Below, one piece after another: positions 34,484-34,531 of a stretch of DNA of 34,531 nt (the stretch's first letter is position 1; the number at the start of each line of letters is the position of its first letter). Source of the stretch: Sphingobacteriaceae bacterium UBA2059 (GTDB lineage Bacteria; Bacteroidota; Bacteroidia; Sphingobacteriales; Sphingobacteriaceae); the NCBI GenBank assembly GCA_002332615.1, contig DDAL01000009.1, positions 1-34,531 on the forward strand. The letters are read 5' to 3'. The notes under the pieces are model-generated. The model made no database searches. It saw only the letters and a list, made by a program, of their open reading frames with translations, and was not told where the DNA came from. The position numbers were made by a program, and so were the translations under genes.

Positions 34484-34531
34484 CAAAACAAAAATAGCGA
34501 GCTCTTTACGGAGCTCGCTATTTTTGTTTTG
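34484..34531. terminator. Strong bidirectional terminator at the window end
   Basis: A perfect 21-bp inverted repeat (34484-34504 with 34511-34531) encloses the 6-base loop TTTACG. The A-rich 5' arm and T-rich 3' arm would give a T-run on both strands. It begins 7 bases after the SusD 2 stop and marks the end of the transcript. The window stops exactly at the end of the 3' arm. Confidence 0.85.

Overview
The window looks like a chromosomal segment of a member of the Bacteroidota, most likely a Sphingobacteriaceae/Pedobacter-type organism. The basis is two SusC/SusD outer-membrane uptake pairs, a short RpoD-type sigma factor without region 1.1, lipoproteins with acidic/lysine residues after the lipobox cysteine, and several upstream elements resembling the Bacteroidetes -7 consensus TAnnTTTG. 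The species cannot be named from the sequence alone.

Layout. (1) 1-53: the last 20 bases of a tRNA, probably tRNA-Ser, and its terminator; 54-292 shows no gene. (2) 293-3637, plus strand: a likely four-gene operon of a LolD-type ABC ATPase, an orphan preATP-grasp-like protein, a HAD-like protein with an altered nucleophile position, and an S41-type lipoprotein protease. (3) 3591-7181, minus strand: SMC, overlapping the protease gene tail to tail. (4) 7285-8821, plus: a small membrane-anchored protein and an aldo/keto reductase. (5) 8865-13005, minus: endonuclease V, primary sigma factor, metallo-beta-lactamase-fold hydrolase and dihydrolipoyl dehydrogenase, each with recognisable catalytic residues. 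(6) 13209-19456, plus: an Oar-like TonB-dependent receptor, a Tat-exported alkaline phosphatase, a secreted EEP-family phosphodiesterase/nuclease and a small four-cysteine membrane protein. (7) 19461-20579, minus: a NagX/HGSNAT-like membrane acetyltransferase. (8) 20749-34477, plus: a NAGPA-like phosphodiester glycosidase, a NamZ-type exo-N-acetylmuramidase, SusC/SusD pair 1, a GHL10/DigH-like glycosidase with a C-terminal FnIII domain, and SusC/SusD pair 2. A 21-bp terminator stem closes the window.

The most interesting part is 19.4-34.5 kb. Three enzyme families linked to amino-sugar or murein glycan chemistry (NAGPA, NamZ/DUF1343, GHL10) sit with two SusC/D importers and a divergent NagX-like acetyltransferase. 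I read this as a polysaccharide utilisation locus for bacterial cell-wall glycans (peptidoglycan fragments, possibly with a GlcNAc-1-phosphate or teichoic-acid linkage). The nearby secreted phosphatase and EEP enzyme could add phosphate recovery. The substrate is inference. The cytoplasmic salvage genes (MurQ, MurK, NagA/B) and any dedicated regulator are not in the window.

The rest is ordinary housekeeping content with some local oddities: a Glu in the HAD nucleophile position, a stand-alone preATP-grasp domain, the endonuclease V start site buried in the rpoD terminator hairpin, and a palindrome with a T-run upstream of the NagX-like gene. No CRISPR array, insertion sequence, integrase or rRNA was seen.
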